Of a stretch of DNA of 64,000 bases, positions 35,601 to 49,942 are shown piece after piece. The notes under the pieces were generated by a model, which made no database searches, was not told the origin of the DNA, and worked only from the letters and a program-made list of their open reading frames with translations. How positions within the stretch are numbered: position 1 is the stretch's first letter; the number at the start of each line of letters is the position of its first letter. The translations under genes were made by a program, and so were the position numbers. The stretch comes from Monosporascus cannonballus (taxonomy: Eukaryota; Ascomycota; Sordariomycetes; Xylariales). The stretch lies in NCBI GenBank assembly GCA_004154925.1, contig QJNS01000207.1, positions 1 through 64,000 on the forward strand, read 5' to 3'.

Positions 35601-36150
35601 AGTAATACGTAATAATAATCCGATTAATATCAAAATAAGTTTTCCGTCAAAATAATTACGATAATTACGCTAAAAAATAAAATTAAAATTAAAATTCGTA
35701 CAAAATTAAATAAATAAATATTAAAACCAAGAAAAATTAAAAGAATTAATTTTTAAAAAAGGGAAAAATTTTCCTTATTATCAAAAATATTTAAATAACA
35801 AAGCTTAAGAAAAAATTCGATTTTCAATATATTAATCTATATAAAATTAGCAAGAAAATTTCAGAAAATAATTATTAATTAAAATATTTACCGAAAGTTA
35901 AATTTTATTTCATTTTTCATATTTTCTTATTCGAATTAACAGTAAATATAATCAAAATGCATCCGGTACAAAACGATATGAAAATAAAAAACGAAAAAAT
36001 ACACGAAATAAAATAGATATTCGATATATAAAAGCAAAACGGACTTATTTAGTACCTAATTAAATGGAAAAAGCACCCGGATTTCGAAAATACCTAGGAA
36101 CCTGCCAAAAACATTATTAGCGCCCAGCGCTTACTAAAAAGCTTTTACTA
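32641..36150 (+). pseudogene. Pol of gypsy element 3 (protease, RT, RNase H, integrase, chromodomain)
   Basis: A protease-like segment (NYIVPDMVNK) lies near 32.81 kb. The RT palm VLRKYLDIFVVCYFDDILIF has YFDD at 33907-33918. Integrase spans roughly 34.7-35.9 kb. A chromodomain closes pol at ~35.99-36.15 kb (KNEKIHEI, YLIKWKKHPDFENT), with TAG where Gln or Trp is expected. It is non-functional. Confidence 0.75.
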
Positions 36151-36302
36151 ATAACGACAAATGCGTCATAGTTAAGGGTCGACTAGTTAATAACCGGGAT
36201 ATCGGGCCAGTCGGCCGCGGCCTACATTAATATAAAAACTATAACGGCAATCTTAAACAATTTTTGTTTTTTTTCGAAGCGTTTAAACTTTTCTATGGCT
36301 TC

Positions 36303-36307
36303 CGTAC
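36303..36307 (+). repeat. Target-site duplication CGTAC (left)
   Basis: CGTAC before the LTR start TGTGACGAGC at 36308; repeated at 57753-57757 after GTCGTAACA. It lies inside the antisense ORF of element 3. Confidence 0.85.
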
Positions 36308-36333
36308 TGTGACGAGCTATAAGGTTTAACTAA

Positions 36334-36338
36334 TTATT
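36334..36338 (+). repeat. Target-site duplication TTATT/CTATT (left)
   Basis: TTATT precedes element D, and CTATT (43580-43584) follows it. The intact LTR family has CTATT here, so the left copy carries one C-to-T change. Confidence 0.75.
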
Positions 36339-36769
36339 TGTAACAAACCTGTCATATATCCACCTGGAGGTATAAACAGTATCCGAAAAGGGTCTTGATT
36401 TGCAGGTAATAATAGGGCGAAAAATAATTTAATATGTTCGTTAAAGAAATTTCAAGGTATTTCTCTTTTAATTAGGAAACGGTATAATTGCCTTTGGCTA
36501 AGAGTTTAAATTAATAATTAAGGAGCGAAAAATTAAGTAGGTGGTTATTTATATAGGAAACCCAAACCTTATATATCTTTTTTATTTTTTATGTTTTTTA
36601 TGGTTTCTGGGGATTTTAAAAGATTATAGTATTTATTATTTACGAATCTCCTAGTATTTTTGGAAATTGACAAAGATCTGAGGTTTATCCGATAAAAAGT
36701 GGAGATCCCGAATATTTCTAATTTCCTGGGCCTTCTTTAGGCCTAATGGAATCCTTTTTGAACGTAATA
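36339..36769 (-). repeat. 3' LTR of element D
   Basis: About 431 bp, matching 43152-43579, with a shared stretch TATCCGAAAAG and an end CGTAATA (CGTAACA before RIP). Confidence 0.8.
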
Positions 36770-36864
36770 TTATTTCTTTTTTTTTAGGATTTTTGTCCTT
36801 AAAGATAAAAAAAGTAAATCCTTAATTTTTTTTCCTTTTTTGTATTATAATATTATATTTGATT

Positions 36865-37150
36865 ATGTCGGATAAATTTCGAAAACGTATTAAATTTTCC
36901 ATTAAAAATTATTACGAACTGATTAAATCGATTTTTTAATTTGGTTTCGAAATTATGCCGTATATGCGTTATTTCGAAAAAAAGTTTTTTTGCAAAATAT
37001 TAAAAAGTTAAAAAAATTGTTAAAATTATTTGGCGGCTAATATTTAATTTTGTAATAAAAATTATATTTCGTTTTTATTATTTAAAAATATCCGGGCCGA
37101 AAAGTTCCGGATAAACCGAAAAAAATATTTAATTATTTAATAATTTTAAA
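36865..37150 (+). pseudogene. Antisense ORF of element D (degraded)
   Basis: It starts MSDKFRKRIKFSIKNYYELI and, after a RIP stop, continues FGFEIMPYMRYFEKKFF. Position and pattern (basic start, FGF-E/K-I block, aromatic-basic continuation) match the antisense ORF of the other elements. Further stops follow. Confidence 0.45.
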
Positions 37151-40100
37151 AATTATTTAATCGTATTATTCGGTTAAATCGTTAATTTAAATAATTATAT
37201 TCCAAAAGGATATTATTTATTTAAAAAGGATTTAAAAATATAAATAAATTGGAAAAACGAAAAAAAATTGGATACGGAAAAAAATCGTAAAGAAAAAAAG
37301 TAAATACAGTTTGTTTTAAAATTAGATATATTAATAAAGGTTTTTACTTTTTTTGATTAAAGCGCCGTAAGGGTTAATTTAAATAAGGGACTGTTATTAC
37401 CTGCAACTTTAGCCGTATTGGAAACGGTCGGTTAGGATTCTGGCGGTAAAACATCTTAACTAGGTTTATCGTATTCATTAAATAATTAAATAATTTTTAC
37501 GTATTTTTTTATGTAAGTATTTTTCCTATTTAATTAGGTATTGGATTTTACTTTTAATTATTTTAGAGTTTAATATTCGTTTAATTTCGTATTTGTCAAA
37601 GTTTTTTTCGAATTTTAGGTTTATTTCCAATAAGGCGTTTTTAGATATTAATTTAAATAAAAAAATATGGAAAATAAGATGTATCTTTATGTTTTTGGGT
37701 AATAATAATTTATAGTTAATTTTGGGAATAATTTCGTTAATTTTAAATAAATTAAATTTTTTGAAATTAAATTTGTTATTAGGTTTTTTTATTTTAATTT
37801 GTAAAATATTTAAAATTGCGTTTTATTTTTGGCGTAATAAATAAATTTTATTTCCTTTCGTTAAAATTAATTTTTTAATTTTTTTCTTATTATAATATTC
37901 GGTTATCCGTCGTTAAAAAAATCGCAATTTATTTTAAAAACGGGCCTGGATTATTTTAATTTTTATAATTAATATTTTTGCTTTTAGGGTAATCGTAATA
38001 ATTTTTAATATTTTATTAAATAATTATTTAAATTATTTTATTTTTATATTATATTTGTATAAAGTTATATAAGGAAATACGCTTATATTTTCGTTAATTA
38101 ATATATTATAAATAATTTATATTAATAATAAAAATTTTACTTAATTATTTTATTAATAATTAACGTAATTTCGTAAATATTATTTTAAAGTTTGGTTTAA
38201 TTTTTCAATTTAGTTATCTATTTGGGGATAATACGCTATCGAAAATTTAAATTTAATATTAATTTATTTAAAAAAGTTAATACCGAATTTTAAAATAAAT
38301 AACGTATTTCGGTTTAAAACGATTTTTTTAGATATTTTATATTTATTAAGGTATTATTTAATAAAGGCGTAAGTTAATTATTTTGCCGTTATATTTTTTT
38401 TAAAAAATAAAAAATATTTATATTTAATAAATTTATTAATAATTATTTATATTCCGTCGTATTTGATTTTAATAATTGGGTTTTTAAATGGAAATAAATT
38501 AATAATAAAATCTTAAGTTATAATATTTTATGTTTTATTAGGAATATTAATAAATTATAATAACCCGTAAGGCTTATGGCGTACTATTTTAACCTTATTA
38601 TAAACGTTATAATTTTTAATAATTATTTTAACCATACGGCGTAATTTAAGGAAATTATATTTTTTTGCAGTTATTAAGTAATTTTAAAAATTCTTTAATA
38701 TTTATGCAATAAATCCTTATGGAATCTTTTTTACGAATTATGTTTATTAATCCTTAGGAACATAGATTTTGCCATAATATAATAATTAATTTTTGGGTTA
38801 TTTTTTTAGTTATTAGATTTTTTTTTATTTTTTTATATCGTAAGAATTCCGGAACCATATTAAAAGTTTAGTAGTTGGTTTTTTTATTATTTTATATAAA
38901 TATATAGTTTTATTTTTTTTATATTATAATATTTATATATTTTTTTCGGGAATTTTGAAATCGTAATTTTTTTTATAATTAAAAATATTTATTTAAATAT
39001 TTTCTTTTTTTTTAATATAATATATTTTAAAGTTAAATCTGGATAAAAAAATTTATTATTTTTTATATCGTTTATTTAATTTTTAGGTTTTTATAAATTA
39101 CGTAAAATTTTTGTAATTAAAGTAAATATCGAAAGGTTTTTTTATTCCGTTAAGGAAAAAATTTTATTTCTTAAAAATATTAATAATTATTAATAATTTT
39201 TTATCGTAAATCTGGTATTTAAGTTTTATATTTCGGAATATTTTAAAATAATATGTTATTAAATATTATTTACCGTTACTTTTTTGTTATTTTAAAACTG
39301 CGCCTAAGGCATATTTTAAAATATTTATTTTTAATCGTTTTATTTTATTTGGATTTGGTATTTTTACGATAAATCTGTTAATAATTATTTTTTTTAATTC
39401 CCGGAATATTTTTTTTGCTTTTTTTGGAAGTTCGAATTTTTTCTTAACGTATTCCTTAATAGTAAATTTCGTTAAAGGCCTAATTATATCTTTATATCCT
39501 TTAATTAGGCCGCATACGTAATCCGTAAATCCTAAAATTTATCGGATATTTATAACGGTTACCTTATTAAGGATAAGCTAATTCTTAATTATTTCCAATT
39601 TGGAACGTTAAATTTGAATTTATTTTAATATAAAAATAAATCCCAAAAAATTTAATTTCTAGATATATTATATATTTTAATAAAACTAATTTGAATATTA
39701 ATTTCGTTTAAAATTTTAAGTATTTAAATAATATATTTCTTATATTTCTTTAAGGTTTTAAAATAAATAAAGATATCGTGGAAATAAATAAATACATATT
39801 TATTTAAGAATTATCGGAAAGTAATTATTATTAAGTTTTAGAAATTAACGGAAACGTTAATAAATCCCATAAGTATTACTTTATATTCGTAAAATCCATA
39901 TATTATTTTAAATACCGTTTTCCATTTTTCTTTTTTGGTTATTTTAATACGGTAATAATTATTACGAAAATTAAATACCGTAAATTATTTAACTTTGTTA
40001 GTATTTTCTTTTAAAATATTTATAAAAATTAAAGAATATCCGTTTTTAATTATAATATTATTTAATTATTTATAATCGATTATTTTTCGGTATAATAATA

Positions 40101-41600
40101 TTTCCGTTTTTATTAATTTTTTGTTTATTATTTTTAATTTTTAATACCATAAAAATTAAATATCCAGCAAAGGAATTAAAAGGTTAAATATATTTTTTTT
40201 CAAATTTAATTATATGTTTTTTTATAAAACTTTTAATTTTTTTGGATTTATGTAATAAATTTTGTAAAACTTAAGATAATGCCCTTTTTTAATAGGTATC
40301 CGGTAATCCTATTAACCGTATAACAGTAATTCGTAATTTTTTTATTTTTAAATAATTTTTTAAATTTTTGATATTCCGGAGGTACCGTAAAGATCTAATT
40401 AGGAACCCGTATTTCCTTAATAACATAACAAATTTTTCGATTATCTTTATTTAATATTTTATTCCAGGAAAATGTTTATTTTTTTTAATTAATCCGTAAA
40501 TTGCTAAAATAAAATTAAAATATTTTTAAGATAATATCGTATTTAGAAATATTAACGATATTTAATAAAACGCGTTTTTGGTATTTTTAAATTTATATTA
40601 GGAATTTTTCCGTTTTTCGAAAAATTCGTCCGTTTTCATAAGTAAATAAGCTGCCGTTTATTATACGTAATTTATAAAATTTTAACTTATATTTCCAGGA
40701 AATTTAATGTTTTTCCGTTATTACGGGGGAAATAAAATTATTTTTTATTCCGGAATTAATTATAATTTTAAATACTTTATTTTTATATCGAAAAAAGATT
40801 TTAATCTGGCTATACGTTTTTTTCGTTACTTCGTATAAGGTTTTATTAATTAAAATTTTTCGATACCTTATTTTCGAAAACCTTTATAATTTTTTAATTT
40901 TTAATAGTTTTTAATTTAAGCAAATTTCTATTTGCGAACTTTTTTAATAATATACTTAATACATTAGTCGTTTTTGTACCGGAATTATTTTTTTTTACCG
41001 TATTTACATTAGGGCTTTAAAATCTGGTTTTTTTCTTAGCTTACCCTTTTATTCCGTATCTCCCGAATTATAGGATCAAAAAGGTAAATTTCCGAAAAAA
41101 ATATTTCCATATCTAGGAATTCGTATTAAATATAAAGTATTAGGAAATAACATAAATATTTTTGCAATATAACCTTTTAATTTTATTTTAACTTAGGATA
41201 TAAGTAATAAAACTTAAGGTATTTTGGTTATTGGGGAATTTCAATACATTAATACTTATCGTTTAGTTTGGTAAAAATTTTATTATTCTATCCGGGCCAA
41301 AAAATATTATTTTCTTTAGCTTTAAAATAAATAAAATAATCGTCCTAATAATAAATAATAAAATGTAATAAGTTATAAGGATTTATTAATAATATCTTTT
41401 TATCAATAATATATTTTAAAAATTTACAAAATTTTAAGGATAATTATTCGTAATTATTAATATTTGGTCGAAATTAACCGTTTTCTATATATATCTTATA
41501 TTTCTGGGAATTAAAGTAATATTAGTATTTTAATTTTATAATTATTTTAAAAACCGTTTATCCGGGATAATATTTGCAGATTTTAACCTTAAAGTCCTGG
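37151..41600 (-). pseudogene. Pol of element D (RT, RNase H, integrase), degraded
   Basis: On the minus strand the RT palm reads LNKYVFIYFHDIFIYFKTLK (39775-39786 encodes YFHD; the usual motif is YLDD). His for Asp is not a RIP change, so this may be an older substitution or a lineage feature. Integrase lies in the lower-numbered part. Confidence 0.6.
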
Positions 41601-42660
41601 CAAATAAGATAATTTTCGTATTTTAAGTTATCATTCTGAAATTAAATAATTATGGCAATAATAAATTCTAGTTGAAAAAAAATCGAATTAATTTTTTTTT
41701 TCTTTTTTTACCTTATTATCGGTTTTTTGTTTAATTACTTTAGCTTTTTTCTGGGGTTAAGGAATTTTTTCTTTTTTGGAGTTCCTTTTGGCGGGGGAAC
41801 GATATTTGCTTTTAAAATGCCCCTTTTTGCCATAATTAAAACATTTTACTTTAAACTTCTTTTTTTGGGTTTTTTTAAAGCGGAATTCGTTTCCTTTTAA
41901 GGCTTATTTTTGTTTTTTTTAGTTCGGTTACTGAAGTTCTTATTATTATTTCCTTTATTAATCCTTTTTTTTTCGAAATATTAATTAAAGGTTTGTCGGT
42001 CAATAATAATAATTTTATTTATGTATTTTGTAAAAAATCCAGTTTTAAATTCCATATATAATTCGTTTTTGACTTAAAGCTTTAGGTTATTATAATAAGG
42101 ATAAAATAACGCATTTTTTAATAAATTCGAAATAACGGCCAAATAATTAAATTTTATTATATATTCGGATATTAATTTAATTTAGTAAAAAAAATAAAAT
42201 TACTTAATAATGTCTTATTTTTTATCGGGATTACCGAATAAAACGTATATTTTTTCTTTAAAGTTTTCGTAATTACTAAAAATATAATTAATAAGATTTA
42301 CCGATTTTTCTGGATATTTTTTTAAAATAATCCGTTAAAATAGGTTCGAATTATTAACGAATTCGTCCGATTAACAATTAAAAAATAATTATTATTTTTT
42401 GATATTTTTCCGGCAAAAAATTCTTATAAAACTTAAGGTAAAACCTTACCTGAATTAAAAATTTATTAAGGTTTTTTAATCCGTCATAAGGCTTAGGGAG
42501 GATTAACTTATAGCTTTTAACATTTGGTATTCCATAATAATTAGGGGGTGGAATAATTTTTTCCCGTATCCGAATTACGCCGAACAATAATAAGGTTAAG
42601 GTTTTTTTTTGCGTTCGCCTTAAGTCCAACAAAAGGGGTCGGTAACCGGCCCTTTGGCTT
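41601..42660 (-). pseudogene. Gag of element D
   Basis: The 84-codon frame at 42378-42632 reads a gag matrix-like segment (LPKPYDGLKNLNKFLIQVRF). The zinc knuckle CFNYGKKGHFKSK lies near 41.84 kb, with one Cys changed to Tyr. GC is slightly higher than its surroundings near 42.6 kb. Confidence 0.7.
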
Positions 42661-43151
42661 CGCCCTTTAAAGGAGCTAAATTAAAGAAAAATTAATTTTT
42701 TTCTTTTTGTAAGCCGAATATTTTTTTTTAGGGTTCGGATTTTTGCTGCTAAAGCATTTAGTTTTTCTTTTGCAATAAATTTTTTTTGGCTTTCGGCCCC
42801 ATATTTTTTTTAACTTTTTTTTTAATTATTTTTTTTCCAACTTTTTTCCTTAAATTTTAATAATATTTTTAAAAGCCGGGATAAGTTATTATTTAAATTA
42901 TAAAGATAACGGATTTCCTTAAAATCAAATAATAAAAAATGCTATATTATTAATTAATTAAAAAACTTTTTTAATAAGGGATAAATCTTTAAATTTTATT
43001 AATAACGTTTCTTTAATTAATAACGGAAATCGTATATATTATTTATTTTCTAAATATCGTCCTATATTATTATTTATATTAAATTTAAAAAATTTATAAT
43101 TTAATTAAACGGTAAATTATTTATCGGTTATTAATTAAAAAATTATTAAAA

Positions 43152-43579
43152 TATAACGAATTTATTATACATTTATTTGGAGGTATAAATAATATCCGAA
43201 AAAAGTTTTAATTTATAAATAATAATAAAGCAAAAAATAATTTAGTATATTTGTTAAAAAAATTTTAAAATATTTTTTTAATTAAAAAATAATATAATTA
43301 CTTTTAGTTAAAAGCTTAAATTAATAATTAAAAAGCGAAAAATTAAGTAAATAATTATTTATATAAAAAACCTAAATTTTATATATCTGTTTTATTCTTT
43401 ATATTTTTTATAATTTCTGGAAATTTCGAAAAACTATGGTATCTGTCGTTTACGAATTTCCTAATATCTTTGGAGATTGATAAAGACCCGAGGTTTATCC
43501 GATAGAAGGTGGAGATCCCGAGCGTCTCCAATTTCCTGGGCCTCCTTTGGGCCTAGTGGAATCCCTTTTCAACGTAACA
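43152..43579 (-). repeat. 5' LTR of element D
   Basis: It pairs with 36339-36769. The right half (43440-43579) is less RIP-degraded than the left half. Confidence 0.8.
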
Positions 43580-43584
43580 CTATT

Positions 43585-43940
43585 AAACCTTAAGTCGACG
43601 GGTTTATATTAGTAGGAGGACCGTAAGAATCTGAGCAATAAATATCGGAACGTATTATATCTCTTAATACCGAGAATGCCTTATTGCAAACGATTAATAT
43701 TAATAAGTATTGCAAACTAAAGTTATTTAAATTATGGAAATAATAAGCATATATATCCTTTTCTTTTTTAGCTTAATTATTCGTAATTACGCCGTTAATG
43801 GTAATCACGATTACTTGGGATAGCTTTTGATTATTAATAATTATTGGCTTGGCAATGATCATTATTACGTAACTCGGAAGGTGGCCCGTATACTCCCTAC
43901 TTAACCGTTTCTTAAAACCGGAGCTTATCGGGTCGTAACA
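43585..43940 (-). repeat. Remainder of the 3' LTR of gypsy element 4
   Basis: It continues the LTR begun at 36308 (ATTAAACC, AAGTCGACGGG) and ends GGGTCGTAACA. Its U3 half contains several GATCA/TGATC palindromic words, shared with 57640-57752 and, inverted, with 28400-28480. Confidence 0.8.
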
Positions 43941-44049
43941 CAATTTCCCTTTTCCTAAAATCTTGCCCTTAAGATTTCTCTTTTTCTCTTTTTTTGTTCG
44001 GTAAATATTTTTTCTTTAATTATATCGTTTCTTATTTCCAAAATTCGTT

Positions 44050-44620
44050 ACGTTCCCCGTTTTTTTACTGTTCGTCATGCTGACCTCGTAAAAGCTTTTG
44101 ACGAATTTGGTTACGAAATTATGTTTTGCTTTTATTATTTTTTGAAAAACATGAAGTGTAAAATAACGGAAAACGTTTTAAGGTATAAGCAATATATTAA
44201 TTAAAATCGATTTTATGATAGTATCGGCATACTTATTTTTCCCTATAAAATATTTATCGTAAGTATTAACGTTTAGAACGCAAAAAAGCGTTTGCCAAAA
44301 AGAGATTATTAAAGCTTTAATGGCTTTATTTCGAAATTTAACGCAGGTGTTAAAAAAAGATAAATAAAGCTTTTTTTCGTTTTATTCGTTTGCGTAAGTA
44401 AAAGGCGCTAGTTTGTTCGAAAAGCGTTATTATGGTGTAACGTAAGCTTTAATCATTAAGTAAATTAAATGAATAAAAATATCGGAAACAAAAATAATTA
44501 AAAGTTATCGTTACGGCTATTATATTAGTGCATATCGCGGCCGATTGGCCCGATATTCCGATTACCGACTCGTCGGCTATTAATTAGGACGCGCCCATTA
44601 TTGCCGGTAAAAATTCTTTA
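44050..44620 (+). pseudogene. Antisense ORF of gypsy element 4 (degraded)
   Basis: Plus-strand frames read RHADLVKAFDEFGYEIMFCF and then KCKITENVLRYKQYI, interrupted by stops. It occupies the same place, between chromodomain and 3' LTR, as the ORF at 15831-16145. Confidence 0.5.
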
Positions 44621-47600
44621 ACAAGCGTTAGGCGCTAATAAGGTTTTTGGCAAGTTCTTAAATGTTTTCGGAATTTAGGTATTTTTTCCATTTAATCAAA
44701 TACTAAGTAAGTCCGTTTTGTTTTCGTATGTCGAAAATTTTCTTTATTTCGTATATTCGTCCGTTTTCTATTTTTATATCGTCTTATGTTATATATACTT
44801 TAATTATATTATTATTAATTCGAATAAGGAAATATGAAAAATTAGATAGAATTCAACTTTTGGTAAATATTCCAATTAATAATTATTTTTTTAGATTTTC
44901 TTGGCGATTTTATATGGACTAATATATTTGAAATCGAATTTCTTATTAGGTCGCTTTATTTAAATGTTTTTATAATAAGAAAATCTTTTTTTCGAAAGTT
45001 AATTTTTTTAACTTTGTCTAATTATAATATTTGCTTATTTAATTTTGTACGAATTCTAGTTCTATCTTTATTTCCTGGTATAGTTTTGTAACTATTTTAA
45101 TATAAAGATTATTTTAATATTAATTGGACTATTATCGCATATTTTGTTATAAACTTTTAAAATAAAACCAAAGTTAACGTTCGTAAATATTATTTTGATA
45201 TTTTCGTGGTAATTATTATTTTAGGTTAATTATATAATTAATAATTTCTTAACCTAATTATTTTATTCGTAATTAATGTAACATAGTAAATAAGTTTTTA
45301 AATTTTAATTTATTTATTTTATTTATTTATTTATTTAAGGTTTAAAATTGCTGGATACCTTATGATTTAAGCCGATCTATAATATTAAGTCTTGTCAAAA
45401 TTTCGATATAAATATTAACCCTGTATTTGATATAATTTTTATTAATATTCCGTATATATTAAGAATGTTTTTAAAGAAAATATATGCCAATTATTCGGTA
45501 TTTGTATTTTTTAATATAGTAAAAAATAAGAAAAGTTTATAATTCGATCGATATTTAGAAAATATTATCGTAATATATTCCAGTAATTAAGTTTTTTAAA
45601 ATAAAAAATTTAATAATAAAATCTAAGATAATTAAATACCATAATTACTTTACGATTAATAATAATTATAATTTTCCGTATGCTTGGTATCGTCAAGCTT
45701 TTGCTTTGGCGCAAATATCGTATTTGCCGTATAATTTTCTATACCGTTAATTTTATTTTAAAAAAAATATATGCGTTAAAATCGTTTCAAGGTTTTATGG
45801 ATCCCTGGATATCCGTATAACTAATATTCGTATATCTTTCATACTAAATCGCTTTAATATTTTTTGGAATTTATATTTTATCCATTTTTTGGTTTTTTGA
45901 GAAATTATTATTATAATATTAAATGTTTTGATATATATGGAAAAATACTGCCGAAATTATCGCAATTTGTTATAAACGTAAATATCTTTTTATAATAATA
46001 TCAAAAATTATATAGTTAATTTTAAACAATTTTTTTCGAAATTTTATCATTTACTTAAAACATTTACATTGCCATTTTTTAATCCCTTCTTTTAAATAAT
46101 AACCAAGTCGAAATTCGCCAATTCTTTTACATATTTTAATTATTATTTTATAAGTTCTTTAGTTGTAATAAATCGGGTAAAATTTCGATAATCCGTATAT
46201 ACCTTAACCTAATACAAATTTCCCTTTAGGGAGTACCTAAACTTTCGAAATACCATAATAATGGCCATAAATTCCTTATTTGGAATACCGTAATTAAATT
46301 CGGTTCCTTTTAACTTATACGAAAAAAATGCAATAAGGTATAATTTGTCTTAATTATATTGTTATCAGATTATTACGTTTAATACGTAATCCGAAATATT
46401 GGTTTTTAACTTAACAAAAGGGTTTAAATCGTATATAATTAATATTAATTCGTTAATAATTATATTCTTAATATTCTGAAATATTTTTTCCGTATTTAAT
46501 ATCCATTTAAACTTTTTTTCCTTTTTCGTAAAATTCGTTAAAGGTATAATAATTTTTCTAAAATTTCGAATAAATTTCTAATAATAATTAGCAAGTCCAA
46601 AAAATATCTATATTTCTTTAATCATGGTTAACGTTTATTATTTTGTAATTGCAATAATTTTCTTAAAGGTTATCATAATATGTCCTAATGTAATAATATA
46701 TCCCAGATATTTTATTTCTTATATATAAAATTAACTTTTTTCCGTGTTAATAAATAATCTTATATCCTATAAAACTTAAAAAATTTTATAAACGTATTTT
46801 ACGTATATTTTTTCCGTTTTTACGAAAATAAAAATATCGTCGAAATAGCAAACGACCAAAATATCGAGATATTTTCGTAATATACAATTTATTTCCTATT
46901 AAAAGGTTATTAATATATTCGTAAATCCTATTAATATAACTAAATATTCAAATAATCCGTATTTCGTCCTAAAAGCTATTGTCCATTTGTATTCTTTTTT
47001 AATCCTAATAAAATAAAATTTATCTTTAAAATCAAATATTATAACTTATTTAATTCCATCAAATTAATCTTTTATTTCCGTAATTTAAGATAATAATATT
47101 TAATCCTTAATAATAATATCGTTTAATTATTAATAATTAATCATGAATCGTAATTTTCCGTTTTTTTTAATACGAAAAACATTAGATATCCTATTAATAA
47201 CTTCGAAAATTTAATCCATCCTTTTTATAATTAATCTTCGAAGTATTTTTTAAAAATACGTAATTCGTTTCCGCTAAGATTATAAATAAGGTTAAACTTT
47301 GTTAAAAATCCTTTTTTAAAAACTATTTCATAATTTTATTCGCTATATTTTAATAATTTCGTATCAAGCTTTTTTCTAAAAAGCTGTTCGTATTTATAAT
47401 ATTATAATCATATATTAATTAAATTTTCTAATTTTTAGAGCTATTATTTTTATTATTCCAAATCGCTATTTAATTATTTTAATTTCGTTTTAATAATAAT
47501 AACGATACGTTATATTCTTTTTTAATACCTGTTTTCTTTTTTATATCTTATTTTTTTTAAATAATATAATATTTATCGTATCCATATATTTTATTCGTCG

Positions 47601-48500
47601 CCATTTTCGATCGAATATTAAGATGTCAATTCCTTTTTTTTATCTATTAATAAGGTATAAGGCAAACCTTACCTAGCTAATCCCTTTATTAATTAAAATT
47701 CCGTACTGGTATATTTATAATAATCCTAAAATTATATCGTAATTCCCGAATAAAACGATATCCAAACCAACCGTTTCATAATATCCTTAAACAAAAATCT
47801 CGAAATAATTAATTTCGCATATAACTTTTCCATTATCGTAAGCGAATTCCTAACTTTTGGCATTCGTCGCTATATAAGGTTCGAACTTATATTTCCATAA
47901 TAATTTAAATTTATTAACCATATCCAGTATAATATAATTTCCGCCCAGAACTCCGTAATCCACTATTACGGTATACCAGTACGTTTCGATTCGTATTTCC
48001 AAGGTAATAAAGTCGTTAACGTTTTTTATGGTCGCATTTAAAACTTTTTTTAAAAATTTCTTTTAACTTTTCTGGGTCTCGTTATTTTACGGCTCTTTTA
48101 TAACTAACCTTTTTCTTTTAATTCCTGTTCGAATTTATCGAACCTTATTTGTATTTTTATATATAGTACGTTAAGCTGCTATATTTATCGTTATTACCGG
48201 CCTATTATTCCTTCGAACCGTATCAGTTATTTTTAATTTTCTTACAATTCCTCTTCCTATCGAATAAATTGTTCTTTTATATTTACGACTGCATCCCATT
48301 ATACGTTATTCTTATTATCGTTCTAAAAATCTCTTATAAATTAACGTATATATTTTTTAATAACTTTTTCTTTAAGAATTTATAATAAATACCAACTGAA
48401 AATAAAGATCCGTAATAACTTTCTGATAATACTTTTTAACCGTACGCTGGATTAATTCCTTTTCCGTTTAATGGTTTTACCATTTATAATAATAAAAGGG
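44621..48500 (-). pseudogene. Pol of gypsy element 4
   Basis: On the minus strand the RT motif YFDD (46836-46847) lies in a region matching copy 1. Integrase and chromodomain are at the low-number end and protease near 47.9 kb. All are heavily degraded. The plus-strand ORF 44728-44922 is a shadow. Confidence 0.7.
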
Positions 48501-49942
48501 GTCTTTTTAAAAGCATTACTTTCCTTTAGGCCAACTCTTTGCTTCGGCCAATTACTGGATATTTCCTAAGGTTATGATTCCAAATTATCGATATTATTAC
48601 TTATCGTTTTTATTATTTCCGGTACGATTTGGAAAATTAACTCCCTTATAATATATATAAATAAATTATTTATGGATATATTGTTTCCATTTTTCGTAAT
48701 AGGAATTTTTTCGTCGTCGACAGTTTATAACGTACATTTTGTTATATCGATCAAAGGTTCCGAAACAGATTTTTTCTATCCAATTCTGATATTTACGTAA
48801 TTATCCTTATAACATTTCTTATTATGTTTGCAATACTTGCTAAGCTAATCTTTTAATTTTTCGTATCTTTCGTCGAATTTCTTGTCGTAATAGTCCTTAT
48901 TGGACCTTTTGTCGCAAACCTGATATATACTTGGCTTGGAATATGTTAATAGCCTTATTGTCGTTTTCTTAGTTATTCCTAGATTATCCTTTCGATATAA
49001 GGATCTAGTTATCCTATTATGGCTTTTTATGCTTTTTGTATTTATAGGCCTTATATCCCATTTTGCCATAATTAAAGCATTTAATCTGGTTCTAATTTTA
49101 TCTGTAAGTAACGCCGAATTCCATAAATCCTGGCGCCGTTCCATAAGAAATAAAAGGTGCATTTTGTTTTTTCCCCTAGTTAAATTTGTTATATTTTAAA
49201 CTTAAAACATATTATCTTTTTTTTTCTTATCGTTTTTTAAATTATCGATTATTAATTTTAATTTCCTTTATAATATACCGGTTTAAAGCAATTAATCGTT
49301 TAATCCGAATAATTTTATTTTTTATATTATCCTTTAACCCTTTATAAAACATATCTATAAAAATATCGGCTTCGTTATCTCCTTATTTTGCCTTAGCCGT
49401 AAAACTTTTAAAAATCACGGCATATTTAAATGGGGGTCCTTTTTATCTAAATTACAAAAATTACTAGGCCGCAAATCCTTCTTTATCCGGATTGCCGAAA
49501 TTATCGCGCGTTTTATCCTCGAAATTAATATAAATCAAAAAATTCTTGTTAATAAAATTCTCCTTATCCGGCTTTTTCATTTCCAAAAAATTTCTTATAA
49601 TAAGCTTAAACCAATTAGCCGTATTTCCCGTCAGGAATACTCCCACTGCTAGGACCATATCCGCTAGGTTATTAAGGTTTAAAAAACGAAGGTAAATTCG
49701 TATCTAAGTTAAAAAGGTTTAAGGGTTACCTTTCTGATTATAAGGTTCCGGCTTTTTTGGCTTTATACGGGCGAAAAAGGTTTAAATAAATAACGTAACC
49801 CTAAATTATTAAACTTTTTTTCCAGTTTCCGAATTCGAACTTAAAACTATTAAATAAAAGTTTCTTAAGTACTGGTCGATATTTTAATAATATTAAATAT
49901 TACTTAAAGTTTAACGATATTATTAAACCAAAGCTTATAACT
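48501..49942 (-). pseudogene. Gag of gypsy element 4
   Basis: The zinc knuckle near 49.07 kb reads KCFNYGKMGYKAYKYKK on the minus strand. The minus-strand frame 49464-49658 belongs to the gag core (GNTANWFK). The ORF at 48845-49162 is the same gag in the wrong frame. Confidence 0.65.

Larger units (their letters stand above)
36339..43579 (-). mobile_element. Gypsy element D, minus strand, inserted in an LTR
   Basis: 7.24 kb with LTRs at 36339-36769 and 43152-43579 (~430 bp, TGTAACAAACCTG to CGTAACA). Gag is at ~41.6-42.65 kb and RT at ~39.8 kb on the minus strand; an antisense ORF on the plus strand lies near the 3' LTR. It is a different family from elements 1-4 but has the same layout. Confidence 0.8.
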
